45,735 bases of DNA. It comes from an uncultured Lachnospiraceae bacterium (GTDB taxonomy: Bacteria > Bacillota > Clostridia > Lachnospirales > Lachnospiraceae). The position numbers and the translations under genes are program-made. Below the pieces are notes generated by a model. That model made no database searches, was not told the DNA's origin, and was given only the letters and a program-made list of their open reading frames with translations. Where the stretch lies: contig CAMWHY010000005.1 in NCBI GenBank assembly GCA_947174185.1, forward strand, positions 1 to 45,735. The letters run 5' to 3'. Every line of letters begins with the position of its first letter. Within the stretch, counting starts at the first letter, position 1. This document shows, piece after piece, positions 16,871 through 25,399 of the stretch.

Positions 16871-17107
16871 TTGAAAACAGTTGAGATCTCATTAAACTCC
16901 ATTGATAAGGTAAAATCATTTGTCAATGTCATCACCAAATTTGACTATGATTTCGACCTGATTTCAGGCAGATATGTCATCGATGCAAAATCCATCATGG
17001 GAATATTCAGTCTGGATCTTTCAAAACCCATACAGTTAAACATTCATATGGAGACGGAAGATGCGGCGATGATGGAGGCATTAAAACCGTATCTGATCAC
17101 TGGGTAA
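16871..17107 (+). CDS. HPr-like protein lacking the phosphorylatable histidine
   Basis: A 78-residue HPr-fold protein (PtsH family) starting at TTG 16871, nine bases after AGGAGG. The segment AKSIMGIFSLDLSKP corresponds to the HPr Ser46 region (SxMGxxSL). At the place where HPr has the active-site His15 in HPARP, this protein reads SIDKVKSF, with no histidine. It therefore should not act as a PEP-phosphotransferase carrier. It may keep a Ser-phosphorylation-dependent or purely structural role. Transcription is monocistronic, from its own promoter. Confidence 0.82.
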   Translation: MKTVEISLNSIDKVKSFVNVITKFDYDFDLISGRYVIDAKSIMGIFSLDLSKPIQLNIHMETEDAAMMEALKPYLITG

Positions 17108-17250
17108 TGATACGCAGGCATTATATGCATGCGTATCTATGCAGACACAATCCTCCTGATATACCATTGATGCATTTGTTTGCACAATAAAATAACAGGA
17201 AGGAAGATACGTGGCTGCATTTCACATAAGCGAATCCATTTTATAATTTT

Positions 17251-17282
17251 ACAAAGCAGGGATTTTATTTCCTGCTTTTTAT
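17251..17282. terminator. Bidirectional intrinsic terminator
   Basis: AAAGCAGGGA (17253-17262) pairs with TTCCTGCTTT (17269-17278), with T-run to the right and an upstream A-containing side. It lies between the HPr-like gene (plus) and thiI (minus). Confidence 0.75.
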
Positions 17283-17316
17283 GTGCGCGGAAAAACCTTC
17301 CCTATCCGGCAGTCTG

Positions 17317-18522
17317 TCAGCATGTCTCTATGATCTCCCGTGTTTCCAGCGCCTTTTTGACTAGCTGATCGATCTCGTCCTTTAAGTGATTCTCATGTTT
17401 TTTAATAATGTTCAGATTTGGTTTTGTCACAGGATGCTTTGCAACCCATATGGTACAGCAGTCTTCATATGGTAAAATCGATGTCTCGTAAGTATCAATT
17501 CGTTCTGCAACCTCTACGATCTCCTGCTTATCAAAACCGATCAACGGACGGAATACCGGAAGCGTGCATACTTCATTAGTCACTTGAAGGCTCTGCATGG
17601 TCTGTGACGCCACCTGACCGATAGATTCCCCTGTCACCAAGGAAAGGCATCCTTCCTCCTTTGCAATCGTCTCCGCGATCCGCATCATATACCGCCTCAT
17701 AATGATTGTCAGTTCATCATGAGGGCATTTATCATAAATCAGCATCTGGATATCTGTAAAATTGACTACATGCAGTTTTATGTTCCCAGCATATTTAGAA
17801 ACAAGCGCCGCAAGATCGACCACCTTCTGTTTTGCCCGTTCACTCGTATATGGCGGTGCATGAAAATAAACGGCTTCTATGGTCACACCGCGTTTTGCAA
17901 TCATATAAGCAGCCACCGGCGAATCAATCCCTCCAGACAAAAGCGCCATCGCCTTTCCTCCTGTACCTACAGGCATTCCGCACGCGCCCTTAACTGACTC
18001 TGAATAAAGATATATCTTTTCCCTGATCTCGATATTGATCATCAGCTCCGGTGTGTGGACATCCACCTTCATCGCGGGATAAGCTTCCAATACCGCTTCC
18101 CCCACCGAAGCATTGATTCCCATGGAATCCAAAGGAAAGTTCTTCCTTGCCCTTCTTGCATTTACTTTAAAGGTAAAATTCTGATTGCCGCATCCACCGG
18201 ATACTCTATCCGGATAAACCCTGCCAAGATACTCCACAACTTTCGCACGAAGCTCGTCCACTCCTTCATCTTCCAAAACAACAACCGGGCAGATTGCGGT
18301 GATACCAAACACTTTTGTCAGGATATCCAGCGTCTCTTCATAATCATATTCCGATTCCGCTTCCACGTGGATCCTACCCCTTGTCTTATACACCTTAAAT
18401 ACACCCTCAGCCCTGTGAAGCGCACGGCTGATCTGATGTACCAGCGCATCCTCAAAAAGATACCTGTTTTTCCCCTTGATCGCTATTTCCGCATATTTTA
18501 TTAAAAAAGCCTGATACCTCAT
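17317..18522 (-). CDS. thiI: tRNA 4-thiouridine sulfurtransferase
   Basis: A 401-residue ThiI with an N-terminal ferredoxin-like/THUMP region and a PP-loop ATPase (ALLSGGIDSPVAAY near residue 190). It transfers sulfur to tRNA U8 to form s4U and can act in thiazole synthesis. The C-terminal rhodanese domain of the E. coli enzyme is missing, which is normal for Firmicutes ThiI. These work directly with a dedicated NifS-like cysteine desulfurase. That partner, nifS, lies upstream on the same strand but is separated from thiI by a two-component pair. RBS GAGAGGA precedes ATG 18522. Confidence 0.95.
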   Translation of the reverse strand: MRYQAFLIKYAEIAIKGKNRYLFEDALVHQISRALHRAEGVFKVYKTRGRIHVEAESEYDYEETLDILTKVFGITAICPVVVLEDEGVDELRAKVVEYLGRVYPDRVSGGCGNQNFTFKVNARRARKNFPLDSMGINASVGEAVLEAYPAMKVDVHTPELMINIEIREKIYLYSESVKGACGMPVGTGGKAMALLSGGIDSPVAAYMIAKRGVTIEAVYFHAPPYTSERAKQKVVDLAALVSKYAGNIKLHVVNFTDIQMLIYDKCPHDELTIIMRRYMMRIAETIAKEEGCLSLVTGESIGQVASQTMQSLQVTNEVCTLPVFRPLIGFDKQEIVEVAERIDTYETSILPYEDCCTIWVAKHPVTKPNLNIIKKHENHLKDEIDQLVKKALETREIIETC

Positions 18523-18537
18523 ACTAGTCCTCTCAAT

Positions 18538-19245
18538 CTATTCTCCCTGCAAACGGTAAAGTCTGTTTTTCGTCTCTGTGTATTGCTGCTGGCTAATCGG
18601 CAGAATATCCCCGTTTTTCATCGTGGCCTGATATCGTTCTATCGTTTCTATCTCTGAAAGACTGACAATATATGACCTGTGGCACCTAAAAAAGCGGTTC
18701 TCCGGAAGCAGCCTTTCCACATCGGAAATCTTTCCATGGGAAATCAGCCGCCGATACTTCAGAACCAGTTCCACATCCCGTCCGCTGCTTTCGATATATA
18801 AAATATCCTTAAAATTAATATTATAGACCTTTCCTTCGGAAGAGATCGATAATCCGCCTTTATGCGCCTGCTTCCGATAGGACTGAAGCAGCGCCTCACG
18901 CAGCTTCTCAATATCAACCGGTTTCTGCAGATAACGCAGCGCCTGTACCCGGTATCCTTCCAGTGCATATTCTGCTGTGGTAGAGATAAATATGATATCC
19001 AGCCTGTCCCCCAGTTCACGAAGTTTTTCCGCAGCCTCGATCCCATTCATGCCGGTTGCCAGTATATCTGATAAAAGTACGTCAAAGGGAGACTTCGGTT
19101 TTGTCACCGCATCGATCATTGACTCCATATCTTCAAATGTCTTTATCTCATGAACGATTCCTTCTTCATTTAGAATCTTTTCCGTCAGCATTGTATTCAG
19201 CTTTAATGACGTCGCCTCATCATCGCAGATAGCTACCCGAAACAT
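18538..19245 (-). CDS. LytTR-family response regulator
   Basis: A response regulator of about 235 residues. The N-terminal receiver has CDDEATS (acidic pocket) and a phosphoacceptor Asp in VLLSDILATG, and the C-terminal LytTR DNA-binding domain contains ILYIESSGRDVELVL and FFRCHRSYIVSLSEIE. ATG 19245 is preferred over the upstream Met at 19275 because GGGGGAGGGG lies directly before it and the receiver begins there. It is downstream of a hybrid histidine kinase and just upstream of thiI. LytTR regulators bind paired 9-bp direct repeats, which were not located here. Confidence 0.92.
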   Translation of the reverse strand: MFRVAICDDEATSLKLNTMLTEKILNEEGIVHEIKTFEDMESMIDAVTKPKSPFDVLLSDILATGMNGIEAAEKLRELGDRLDIIFISTTAEYALEGYRVQALRYLQKPVDIEKLREALLQSYRKQAHKGGLSISSEGKVYNINFKDILYIESSGRDVELVLKYRRLISHGKISDVERLLPENRFFRCHRSYIVSLSEIETIERYQATMKNGDILPISQQQYTETKNRLYRLQGE

Positions 19246-19297
19246 ATTACCCCTCCCCCAGGAAACAACATACACTATAGAGATTATACCATATTAG

Positions 19298-21442
19298 TTA
19301 TAGATTGCCAAAAAAAATCTTTTTCAGCATCTTGATCATCGCAGTATATTCCTCCACCATTTCCTCATGATGATCCCAGATAAAAGCGATATCTCCACGC
19401 TTACCCGCTCTCTCTAGAGAATACGCCTTATCCGCGATATCGTGGGCTCCGATATTCTTACAGGCGCCCTTGATGGAATGTGCCGTCACCGAATAATTCT
19501 CCAGATCCTCTTTTTCAAAGTACATATTCAGTACATTGGCAAGATTGGAGGTGGCAAATGTCTGCAGTACTTCAAAGTATACGCTCTGGCTGCCGGCGCA
19601 GTTATTGATTCCGGTATCCGTATCAATACCATCCAAATGCTCCAGAATCATGTCAGCAGACATCCGTTTCCAGTCTCTCTCCTCCTGCTTATTGCAGATA
19701 TCTTCTATTTCCTCCAAAGAAGTTCCCACCGGGAATTGTTTGTGTCTGGGAAGCCATTTCTGCAAAAGCTTCTGCAATTCCTCGATCTTAACAGGCTTGG
19801 CGATATAGTCATTCATTCCCGCATCAATAAACTGCTGCTCCACCCCATTGATTGCATTGGCTGTCAGAGCGACGATCGGTACTTTCCGCGCATATTCTCC
19901 CGGCAGCTGTCTGATGTTCTGCGTCGCTTCCACACCGTCCATAAACGGCATCATATGATCCATAAAAATCAGATCATAAGAGATGAGATGTTTTTTCACC
20001 CGGTCAATGGCTTCTTCACCACTTTCCGCCAGTGTAGCTTCAAAACCAAACAGCTTCATCAGCTCCCATGCAACCTGCCGGTTCACCTTATTATCATCCA
20101 CAATCAGCACCTTTGCTGTGGGTGCGATAAAATCGATCTGGAAATCTCTAGTCGGCATATAGATCGTATCTTCATCCCGTATAAAATTACAGGGCAACGG
20201 ATCTGCGACCTTTTGCGGCAATTCCACATAAAAAGTGCTTCCCTGTTTTAAAACGGAATCTACCCTGATGACGCCTCCCATAGCGTCTGTCAATTCCTTA
20301 CAAATGGCAAGTCCCAGACCTGTACCTTCCACATTCCGGTTCTTTTTCGTGTTGATCTGTCCAAATGCAGTAAACAGTTTGGTAAGGTCATCTTCCGAGA
20401 TACCGATGCCCGTATCCTTTACACTGATACATAAAACACCCAGGTCCTCCCCATGATCTACAGATACATTGCCACCCCTCCAGTTAATCGTCAGTGTGAC
20501 TGTTCCCTGATTGGTAAATTTCACGGCATTATTTAAAATATTGATCAGGATCTGCTTAATACGGATCTCGTCGCCAATCAGCTCCCTGGGAATATTCCTG
20601 TCTATATTGCATTCCAGCTGGATCAACTTGTCCTTCACCCGAAACTCTATGATAGTGATAACGTCCTGAACCATACTGTTAAACTGATACGGTTCTGCCG
20701 CAATCCTCATCAATCCTGCTTCCACTTTGGAAAAATCCAGAATTTCATTGATGATGGAAAGAAGATTTTCCGAAGAACGCTTGATCGTCGCAATATACTC
20801 CTTCTCCTTTTTATCAAAATCCCGTTCTTCCAAAAGCTCAGCCATACCATAGATTGCATTCATCGGGGTACGGATCTCATGAGACATATTCGCCAAAAAA
20901 TTGGATTTTGCTTCCAAAGCTTCCCGCGCAATCTCATTCTTTTCTTCCATCTCCATCTGATACCGTTTTACACTGTTGACAACAAAGAAAATGGTTACTC
21001 CGGCAAACGCATACATCGTCAAAAAAGTAACATACAACTGACGGTCGAAAAATTCCTCGATAATCTTTGATTCGGAAAATACCATATAGACAAGAATCGC
21101 CGTGGTGATCCCAAAGTATTCCACAATCACCTGCGGTCTGATAAACAACGTCATAGTAACACCCAGCGCCAGAAAGAAAAATGACAGCGTTCCCTGTGTA
21201 TGCAGGGCATAACTCATATAATAAAATGTAGCGATACCTGATATGTAGAGGCAGCGGATGACTACACTTTCATTGTCAATATTCAGAGAAATCAATGACA
21301 CCAAAAGAACCGGCAGCAATCCGATCGCCACCATCCCAGCTACCTCCCAGCCATATACGGACGCCCCGTATACGATCTGTAACAGAACAGTACATAAAAA
21401 TTCAATAATAAATATAATTATATTCGTGCGAAAGGGAAGCAT
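19298..21442 (-). CDS. Hybrid sensor histidine kinase with receiver and Hpt domains
   Basis: A 714-residue membrane kinase. About six hydrophobic helices occupy residues 7-155. HisKA follows with SHEIRTP (His188), then HATPase_c with the N box near 301-306, the VKDTGIGIS G1 box and the GTGLGLAI G2 box. A receiver domain has Asp495 in IFMDHMMPFMDG, and a C-terminal Hpt domain has His655 (TAHSIKGACK). It contains every step of a phosphorelay to Hpt. The likely output is the LytTR regulator encoded 52 bases downstream. The sensed signal is unknown; the N-terminal domain has no recognised ligand-binding module. Confidence 0.93.
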   Translation of the reverse strand: MLPFRTNIIIFIIEFLCTVLLQIVYGASVYGWEVAGMVAIGLLPVLLVSLISLNIDNESVVIRCLYISGIATFYYMSYALHTQGTLSFFFLALGVTMTLFIRPQVIVEYFGITTAILVYMVFSESKIIEEFFDRQLYVTFLTMYAFAGVTIFFVVNSVKRYQMEMEEKNEIAREALEAKSNFLANMSHEIRTPMNAIYGMAELLEERDFDKKEKEYIATIKRSSENLLSIINEILDFSKVEAGLMRIAAEPYQFNSMVQDVITIIEFRVKDKLIQLECNIDRNIPRELIGDEIRIKQILINILNNAVKFTNQGTVTLTINWRGGNVSVDHGEDLGVLCISVKDTGIGISEDDLTKLFTAFGQINTKKNRNVEGTGLGLAICKELTDAMGGVIRVDSVLKQGSTFYVELPQKVADPLPCNFIRDEDTIYMPTRDFQIDFIAPTAKVLIVDDNKVNRQVAWELMKLFGFEATLAESGEEAIDRVKKHLISYDLIFMDHMMPFMDGVEATQNIRQLPGEYARKVPIVALTANAINGVEQQFIDAGMNDYIAKPVKIEELQKLLQKWLPRHKQFPVGTSLEEIEDICNKQEERDWKRMSADMILEHLDGIDTDTGINNCAGSQSVYFEVLQTFATSNLANVLNMYFEKEDLENYSVTAHSIKGACKNIGAHDIADKAYSLERAGKRGDIAFIWDHHEEMVEEYTAMIKMLKKIFFGNL

Positions 21443-21490
21443 ACAACAACCTGCTCTTTCTTATGCGAAGCGTATCGCTTCGTATTCACT

Positions 21491-22645
21491 TTATTTTCTG
21501 GTATATCTTCGCAGCGTTGGCAGTACCTCCGCCAGCGCCTCCAGGGTCCTGTCTATCTCTTCTTCCGTTGTATAAATAGAAAAGCTGAATCTAACTGCCG
21601 CATCCATGTATTCCTGCTTCAAGCCAAGCGCCGTCAGCGTCTGAGAATCCGTATGCTTATGAGCTGCACAGGCGCTGCCTGCAGAGACATAGATTCCTCT
21701 TTCCGATAATTCATTTAACAATACCTGGGCACGGACTCCGAGAAATGATACATTGACAATATGCGGCGCACTGTCATAACCGGTATGCCCATTTATTTTT
21801 ACCTTGTCGAACGCCTCAAGTCCTTTGACAAATCTTTGTTTCAGACGGTATAACCGTTCCACATCCCTATCCAGATTCTGATAAATCAACCGGACTGCTT
21901 CTGCCATACCTGCAATCCCTGGTACATTTTCCGTTCCGGAACGCATGCCATTCTGCTGTCCACCGCCCCAGAAGATTGGAGTGATCTTAACTCTTTCACT
22001 GACATATAAAAACCCGACTCCCTTTGGTCCATGAATCTTATGCCCGCTGACGGACATCAGGTCAATGCCCATTTTCTTAGGATAAATCCTGAATTTTCCA
22101 TATCCCTGTACTGCATCTACGTGAAATACAACTGAGGGCTTCATGGATTTTACAAGCGCTGCCGCTTCCGCCACCGGCTGCAGTGCACCGATTTCATTAT
22201 TCGTATGCATAATGGAAACCATGATCGTCTCCCTGCAGACCGCCTTTTTTAGATCATTTAAAGAAATCACTCCATACTGATCTACCGGAAGATATGTGAC
22301 CCGAAATCCCTGTTCCTCCAAATATCTCATGGTCTGAAGGACCGCCGGATGCTCGATCTTCGTCGTGATCAGATGATTACCGAAACGGCGGTTTGCCATC
22401 GCCGTGCCGATCAATGCAAGATTATCGCTTTCCGTTCCTCCTGAAGTAAAATAAATCTCCTTTGGTAAAACCCTAAGATTTCTCGCAATGGTTTCTTTCG
22501 CATTGCGAAGGTACTTTTCCGCTTCCACACCTTTGGTATGCATACTGGACGGGTTGCCATACTCTGATAAATATATCTTATCCATCAGGCTCACCACTTC
22601 ATCCAGACATTTTGTGGTTGCGGAATTGTCTAAATAGATTTCCAT
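21491..22645 (-). CDS. nifS: Cysteine desulfurase (NifS/IscS family)
   Basis: A PLP-dependent cysteine desulfurase of about 384 residues. It has YLDNSATTKC at the N-terminus, the PLP lysine in SVSGHKIHGPKG, and the persulfide Cys in VSAGSACAAHK near residue 330. This is the class-II-like arrangement used for tRNA thiolation partners. In many Firmicutes a nifS-like gene immediately precedes thiI; here two signalling genes lie between. An alternative start at 22669 adds eight residues and has AGGAG very close to it, so the start is not settled. Confidence 0.93.
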   Translation of the reverse strand: MEIYLDNSATTKCLDEVVSLMDKIYLSEYGNPSSMHTKGVEAEKYLRNAKETIARNLRVLPKEIYFTSGGTESDNLALIGTAMANRRFGNHLITTKIEHPAVLQTMRYLEEQGFRVTYLPVDQYGVISLNDLKKAVCRETIMVSIMHTNNEIGALQPVAEAAALVKSMKPSVVFHVDAVQGYGKFRIYPKKMGIDLMSVSGHKIHGPKGVGFLYVSERVKITPIFWGGGQQNGMRSGTENVPGIAGMAEAVRLIYQNLDRDVERLYRLKQRFVKGLEAFDKVKINGHTGYDSAPHIVNVSFLGVRAQVLLNELSERGIYVSAGSACAAHKHTDSQTLTALGLKQEYMDAAVRFSFSIYTTEEEIDRTLEALAEVLPTLRRYTRK

Positions 22646-22698
22646 ATTTTTTTGTGCCTTAGATGGCATACTCTCCTATTCTTCCTAATATATTGTTA

Positions 22699-23472
22699 TT
22701 ATATGTCTTTTATTTCCAGTTGGTACATCAGAATCGACAAGATCGTCAGACCCGCCGTCTCTGTGCGCAGAATCCTTCTGCCAAGGGATATGGGCGTAAT
22801 GCCCGCCTCTTTTGCAAGCTCGATCTCGCTCTCTTCAAAACCGCCTTCCGGTCCAATAAAGATCGCTATACTGACCGCATTGCCTTCCGCCGAGAAAACC
22901 TTATCTGTAGCAAAAGTAAGCCATTCACGCGTCGTCTCCATCCCTCTGGAAAGTTCATAAGGGATCGCCTTTGCATCCATCCCTTTCGCGTAGGCAACTG
23001 CCTCCTGCATAGTCATCAGATCATGAATGCGCGGAACGACCGCCCGCTTGCTCTGCTTTGCTGCAGCCTCACTGACCGCCTGCCAGCGTGCGACCTTACT
23101 CTTTGCCTTTTTCTCATCCAGCTTTACCACTGCTCTCTTTGTCGCCACCGGAATGATCTCATACACGCCAAGCTCAACCGCCTTCTGTACGACCAGCTCC
23201 ATCTTATCAGATTTTGGAAGTCCCTGAAAGAGATAAATCCTTGCCGGAAGCTCTACGCCTTCTTCCTTGATAAAACGTATCTTACAGATCACCTCGTCAT
23301 CCGTAAAATAATCGATCTGGCAGCGGTATTCCGTATCATCCATACCGTTGCCGACGGAAAGTTCTTCCCCCTCTTTCATGCGGAGAACCTTTCTGATATG
23401 ACCCACGTCTTCGCCTGTAATCCTGATCTCATTCCCAACGATCTGGGAAGGCTCCACAAAAAAATGCTGCAT
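22699..23472 (-). CDS. rsmE: 16S rRNA m3U1498 methyltransferase
   Basis: A 257-residue SPOUT-class methyltransferase for U1498 in 16S rRNA. The N-terminal PUA-like domain starts MQHFFVEPSQI, and the knotted C-terminal SAM site contains FIGPEGGFEESEIELAKEAG and LGRRILRTETA. The length and order are standard. It lies 32 bases downstream of prmA, the very common prmA-rsmE pairing in Firmicutes. Confidence 0.97.
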   Translation of the reverse strand: MQHFFVEPSQIVGNEIRITGEDVGHIRKVLRMKEGEELSVGNGMDDTEYRCQIDYFTDDEVICKIRFIKEEGVELPARIYLFQGLPKSDKMELVVQKAVELGVYEIIPVATKRAVVKLDEKKAKSKVARWQAVSEAAAKQSKRAVVPRIHDLMTMQEAVAYAKGMDAKAIPYELSRGMETTREWLTFATDKVFSAEGNAVSIAIFIGPEGGFEESEIELAKEAGITPISLGRRILRTETAGLTILSILMYQLEIKDI

Positions 23473-23504
23473 ATAGGAATTTCCATCCTTTCATCAGTGT
23501 TTCC

Positions 23505-24485
23505 CTAAGGTTTCCTTGCAGTAATGCAGACCCATTCTCCCTGATACGTCACATCCAGAATGTCCAATCCTGCCCCTGTAACAGCTTCCCGCACAATATC
23601 TTCCTTGTCATCAATAATGCCGGAAGTAATATAGATGCCGCCCGATTTTAAATGATGCGTAATGACCGGCGTCAATGGCACAAGCACATCCGCCAGGATA
23701 TTTGCTACAACAATATCATAACTGTCATACCCGACTGCGTCCTGTATCTTTTGATCCGTTATAATATCGCCGATCAGAAGATGAAACTGCTCCTCTTTGA
23801 TTCCATTATTCTTTTTATTATCCTCTACCGCATTGATGGCACAGGGATCCAGGTCTGTCCCAACCGCCTCTTTTGCGCCAAACATTAAAGAAAGAATAGA
23901 CAGGATGCCGCTCCCCGTCCCCACATCAAGGATACGGGTCTGTGATGTGACAAATCTGCGAAGCTGTCTGATACAAAGCTGCGTCGTCTCGTGCATGCCT
24001 GTACCAAACGCTGTCCCCGGATCGATATGCAGCACCATCCTACCGCTGTCCGCCTCATCCATCTTTTCCCAGGAAGGAATCACCAGAATATCATCAATAT
24101 AAAATTGATGGAAAAATTCCTTCCAGTTGTTGATCCAGTCCTTATCCTCCGTCTCCGACAGAGCGATCGTTCCGTCCCCAATCTCCATATACGTCCTGAT
24201 ATCGTCAAGTTCCTGCTTTACCTGTTCTACGATCGAAGCCAGCCTGTCCTGATGTTCTTTTTCGCTTTCGTTCTCCTCCTGCTCCAGAAAGAAGCTTAAA
24301 TATGCAATGCCGTCATCTTCCAGAACATCCGGCATGATGTCCACAAACATCTGCTCCTTCTCTCTTGCTGTCAACGGCACGTTGTCTTCTATCTGTGCCC
24401 CTTCCAGCCCGATATCATACAGCGAGGATATAATAACATCTTCTGCATCTGCAATTGTTTTAATCCTTATTCTGCTCCATTTCAT
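23505..24485 (-). CDS. prmA: Ribosomal protein L11 methyltransferase
   Basis: A 326-residue SAM-dependent enzyme that trimethylates ribosomal protein L11. The N-terminal substrate-recognition domain starts MKWSRIRIKT, the catalytic motif is DPGTAFGTGMHETT, and SAM motif I is ILDVGTGSGILSI. DIVVANILADVL contains the conserved NxL(A)-type motif. It is the first core gene of the prmA-rsmE-nifS-kinase-regulator-thiI run. Confidence 0.97.
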   Translation of the reverse strand: MKWSRIRIKTIADAEDVIISSLYDIGLEGAQIEDNVPLTAREKEQMFVDIMPDVLEDDGIAYLSFFLEQEENESEKEHQDRLASIVEQVKQELDDIRTYMEIGDGTIALSETEDKDWINNWKEFFHQFYIDDILVIPSWEKMDEADSGRMVLHIDPGTAFGTGMHETTQLCIRQLRRFVTSQTRILDVGTGSGILSILSLMFGAKEAVGTDLDPCAINAVEDNKKNNGIKEEQFHLLIGDIITDQKIQDAVGYDSYDIVVANILADVLVPLTPVITHHLKSGGIYITSGIIDDKEDIVREAVTGAGLDILDVTYQGEWVCITARKP

Positions 24486-24511
24486 AACTCATCTTCCTCA
24501 TTATATATTCT

Positions 24512-24934
24512 TTAATACCATCTATAAATACCTGTTAAAATCAATAGAATTCCTAAACACAACAAAAAAGCACACAATAAAATTTCTTTCCACATATATT
24601 CCCGAAGCAATACCTGTACGTTATTATCTGGATTATAATAAATATGTACCTTCCTTCCCATGTGCTTTTTTCTTAATTGTGAAAGTTTAAACCTCTCAAA
24701 AAAGGGAAGCGCAATAAAACGATTAAGCGCCACAAGCTTTTTTTCCGATCCATCTTTATTAAATTGTACCTCAATATGAAAAATCGTCACCCCTGGGGCA
24801 TGGGAAGCGCAAGGCTCATCTATCTCACAAATCTTTCCTATAACACTTCCATATTTAAAAATCCGTACATAAAAGCCAAGTAACAAAAATGCCATAATTG
24901 CGGATAACAGACCCAGTATTACAAAGAATATCAA
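24512..24934 (-). CDS. DUF3592-like two-TM membrane protein
   Basis: A 140-residue protein with one transmembrane helix at each end (about 3-25 and 113-137). A soluble middle domain carries the RKVHIYYNPDNNVQV pattern seen in DUF3592-like proteins. It starts at TTG 24934 behind AGGAGAGGG. The function is unknown. The gene is 26 bases upstream of prmA and has its own promoter, so it may lead that operon. Confidence 0.65.
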   Translation of the reverse strand: MIFFVILGLLSAIMAFLLLGFYVRIFKYGSVIGKICEIDEPCASHAPGVTIFHIEVQFNKDGSEKKLVALNRFIALPFFERFKLSQLRKKHMGRKVHIYYNPDNNVQVLLREYMWKEILLCAFLLCLGILLILTGIYRWY

Positions 24935-24999
24935 AGTATATCCCTCTCCTACCTTTACCCAAGTTTATATTGCCGAAAGAATACCTTTTATTTCACCAA

Positions 25000-25028
25000 A
25001 TTATACCAGATTAATTAAATAAAAACAA
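25000..25028 (-). promoter_or_regulatory. Promoter for the DUF3592/prmA direction
   Basis: On the minus strand, TTGTTT (25023-25028), a 17-base spacer and a perfect TATAAT (25000-25005) lie 66 bases before the TTG start of the DUF3592-like gene. Confidence 0.65.
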
Positions 25029-25054
25029 TTCCTTCTCTGTTTTGAGTTTCCATA

Positions 25055-25083
25055 TTGACTTCCCGATAAGAAAAGTGTATGAT
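25055..25083 (+). promoter_or_regulatory. Sigma-A promoter for T-box/trpB2
   Basis: TTGACT (25055-25060), 17 bases, then TATGAT (25078-25083). The T-box leader begins about 10 bases further on. Confidence 0.78.
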
Positions 25084-25094
25084 ATGCTAAACCG

Positions 25095-25329
25095 TTAAAG
25101 AAGAGTAAGTAGGTTTCATCCCTTTTTTACAGAGAGCCGCAGATGGTGGAATTGCAGCAAATACATGGAACTGAATGGACTTCTGGAAACAAGCGGAAAG
25201 GATTTATGAGTGGGCGTACCATAATGATACGCCAAGCCGGGTGGCACCGCAGGAGTAATGTGAAAAGAATTTCTTCGCAATGATTACCTCCTGTCCCAGC
25301 AGATATAATATCTGGGACAGGAGGTTTTT
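25095..25329 (+). promoter_or_regulatory. T-box riboswitch, tryptophan-type, with terminator
   Basis: The leader holds the T-box core GGGTGGCACCGC (25239-25250) and the AGAGAGCCG segment of stem I. The specifier region GAACTGAATGGACTTC offers TGG (Trp) as the likely specifier codon. The terminator is a 13-bp perfect stem (25287-25299 with 25312-25324) followed by a T-run. Uncharged tRNA-Trp would stabilise the antiterminator and allow trpB2 transcription. The specifier choice is by inspection; the T-box itself is clear. Confidence 0.88.
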
Positions 25330-25399
25330 GCAACTGTCCCGACAATGACTCTGCTTAAAGCAGAGCCATAAAAAACAGTCATATTATGGAGGTAAAAAA

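Noticed and set aside
17108..17250. ATACGCA/TGCGTAT inverted repeat and an 11-codon GTG frame after the HPr-like gene
   Set aside because: The stem is interrupted and short, and the tiny frame has no further support.
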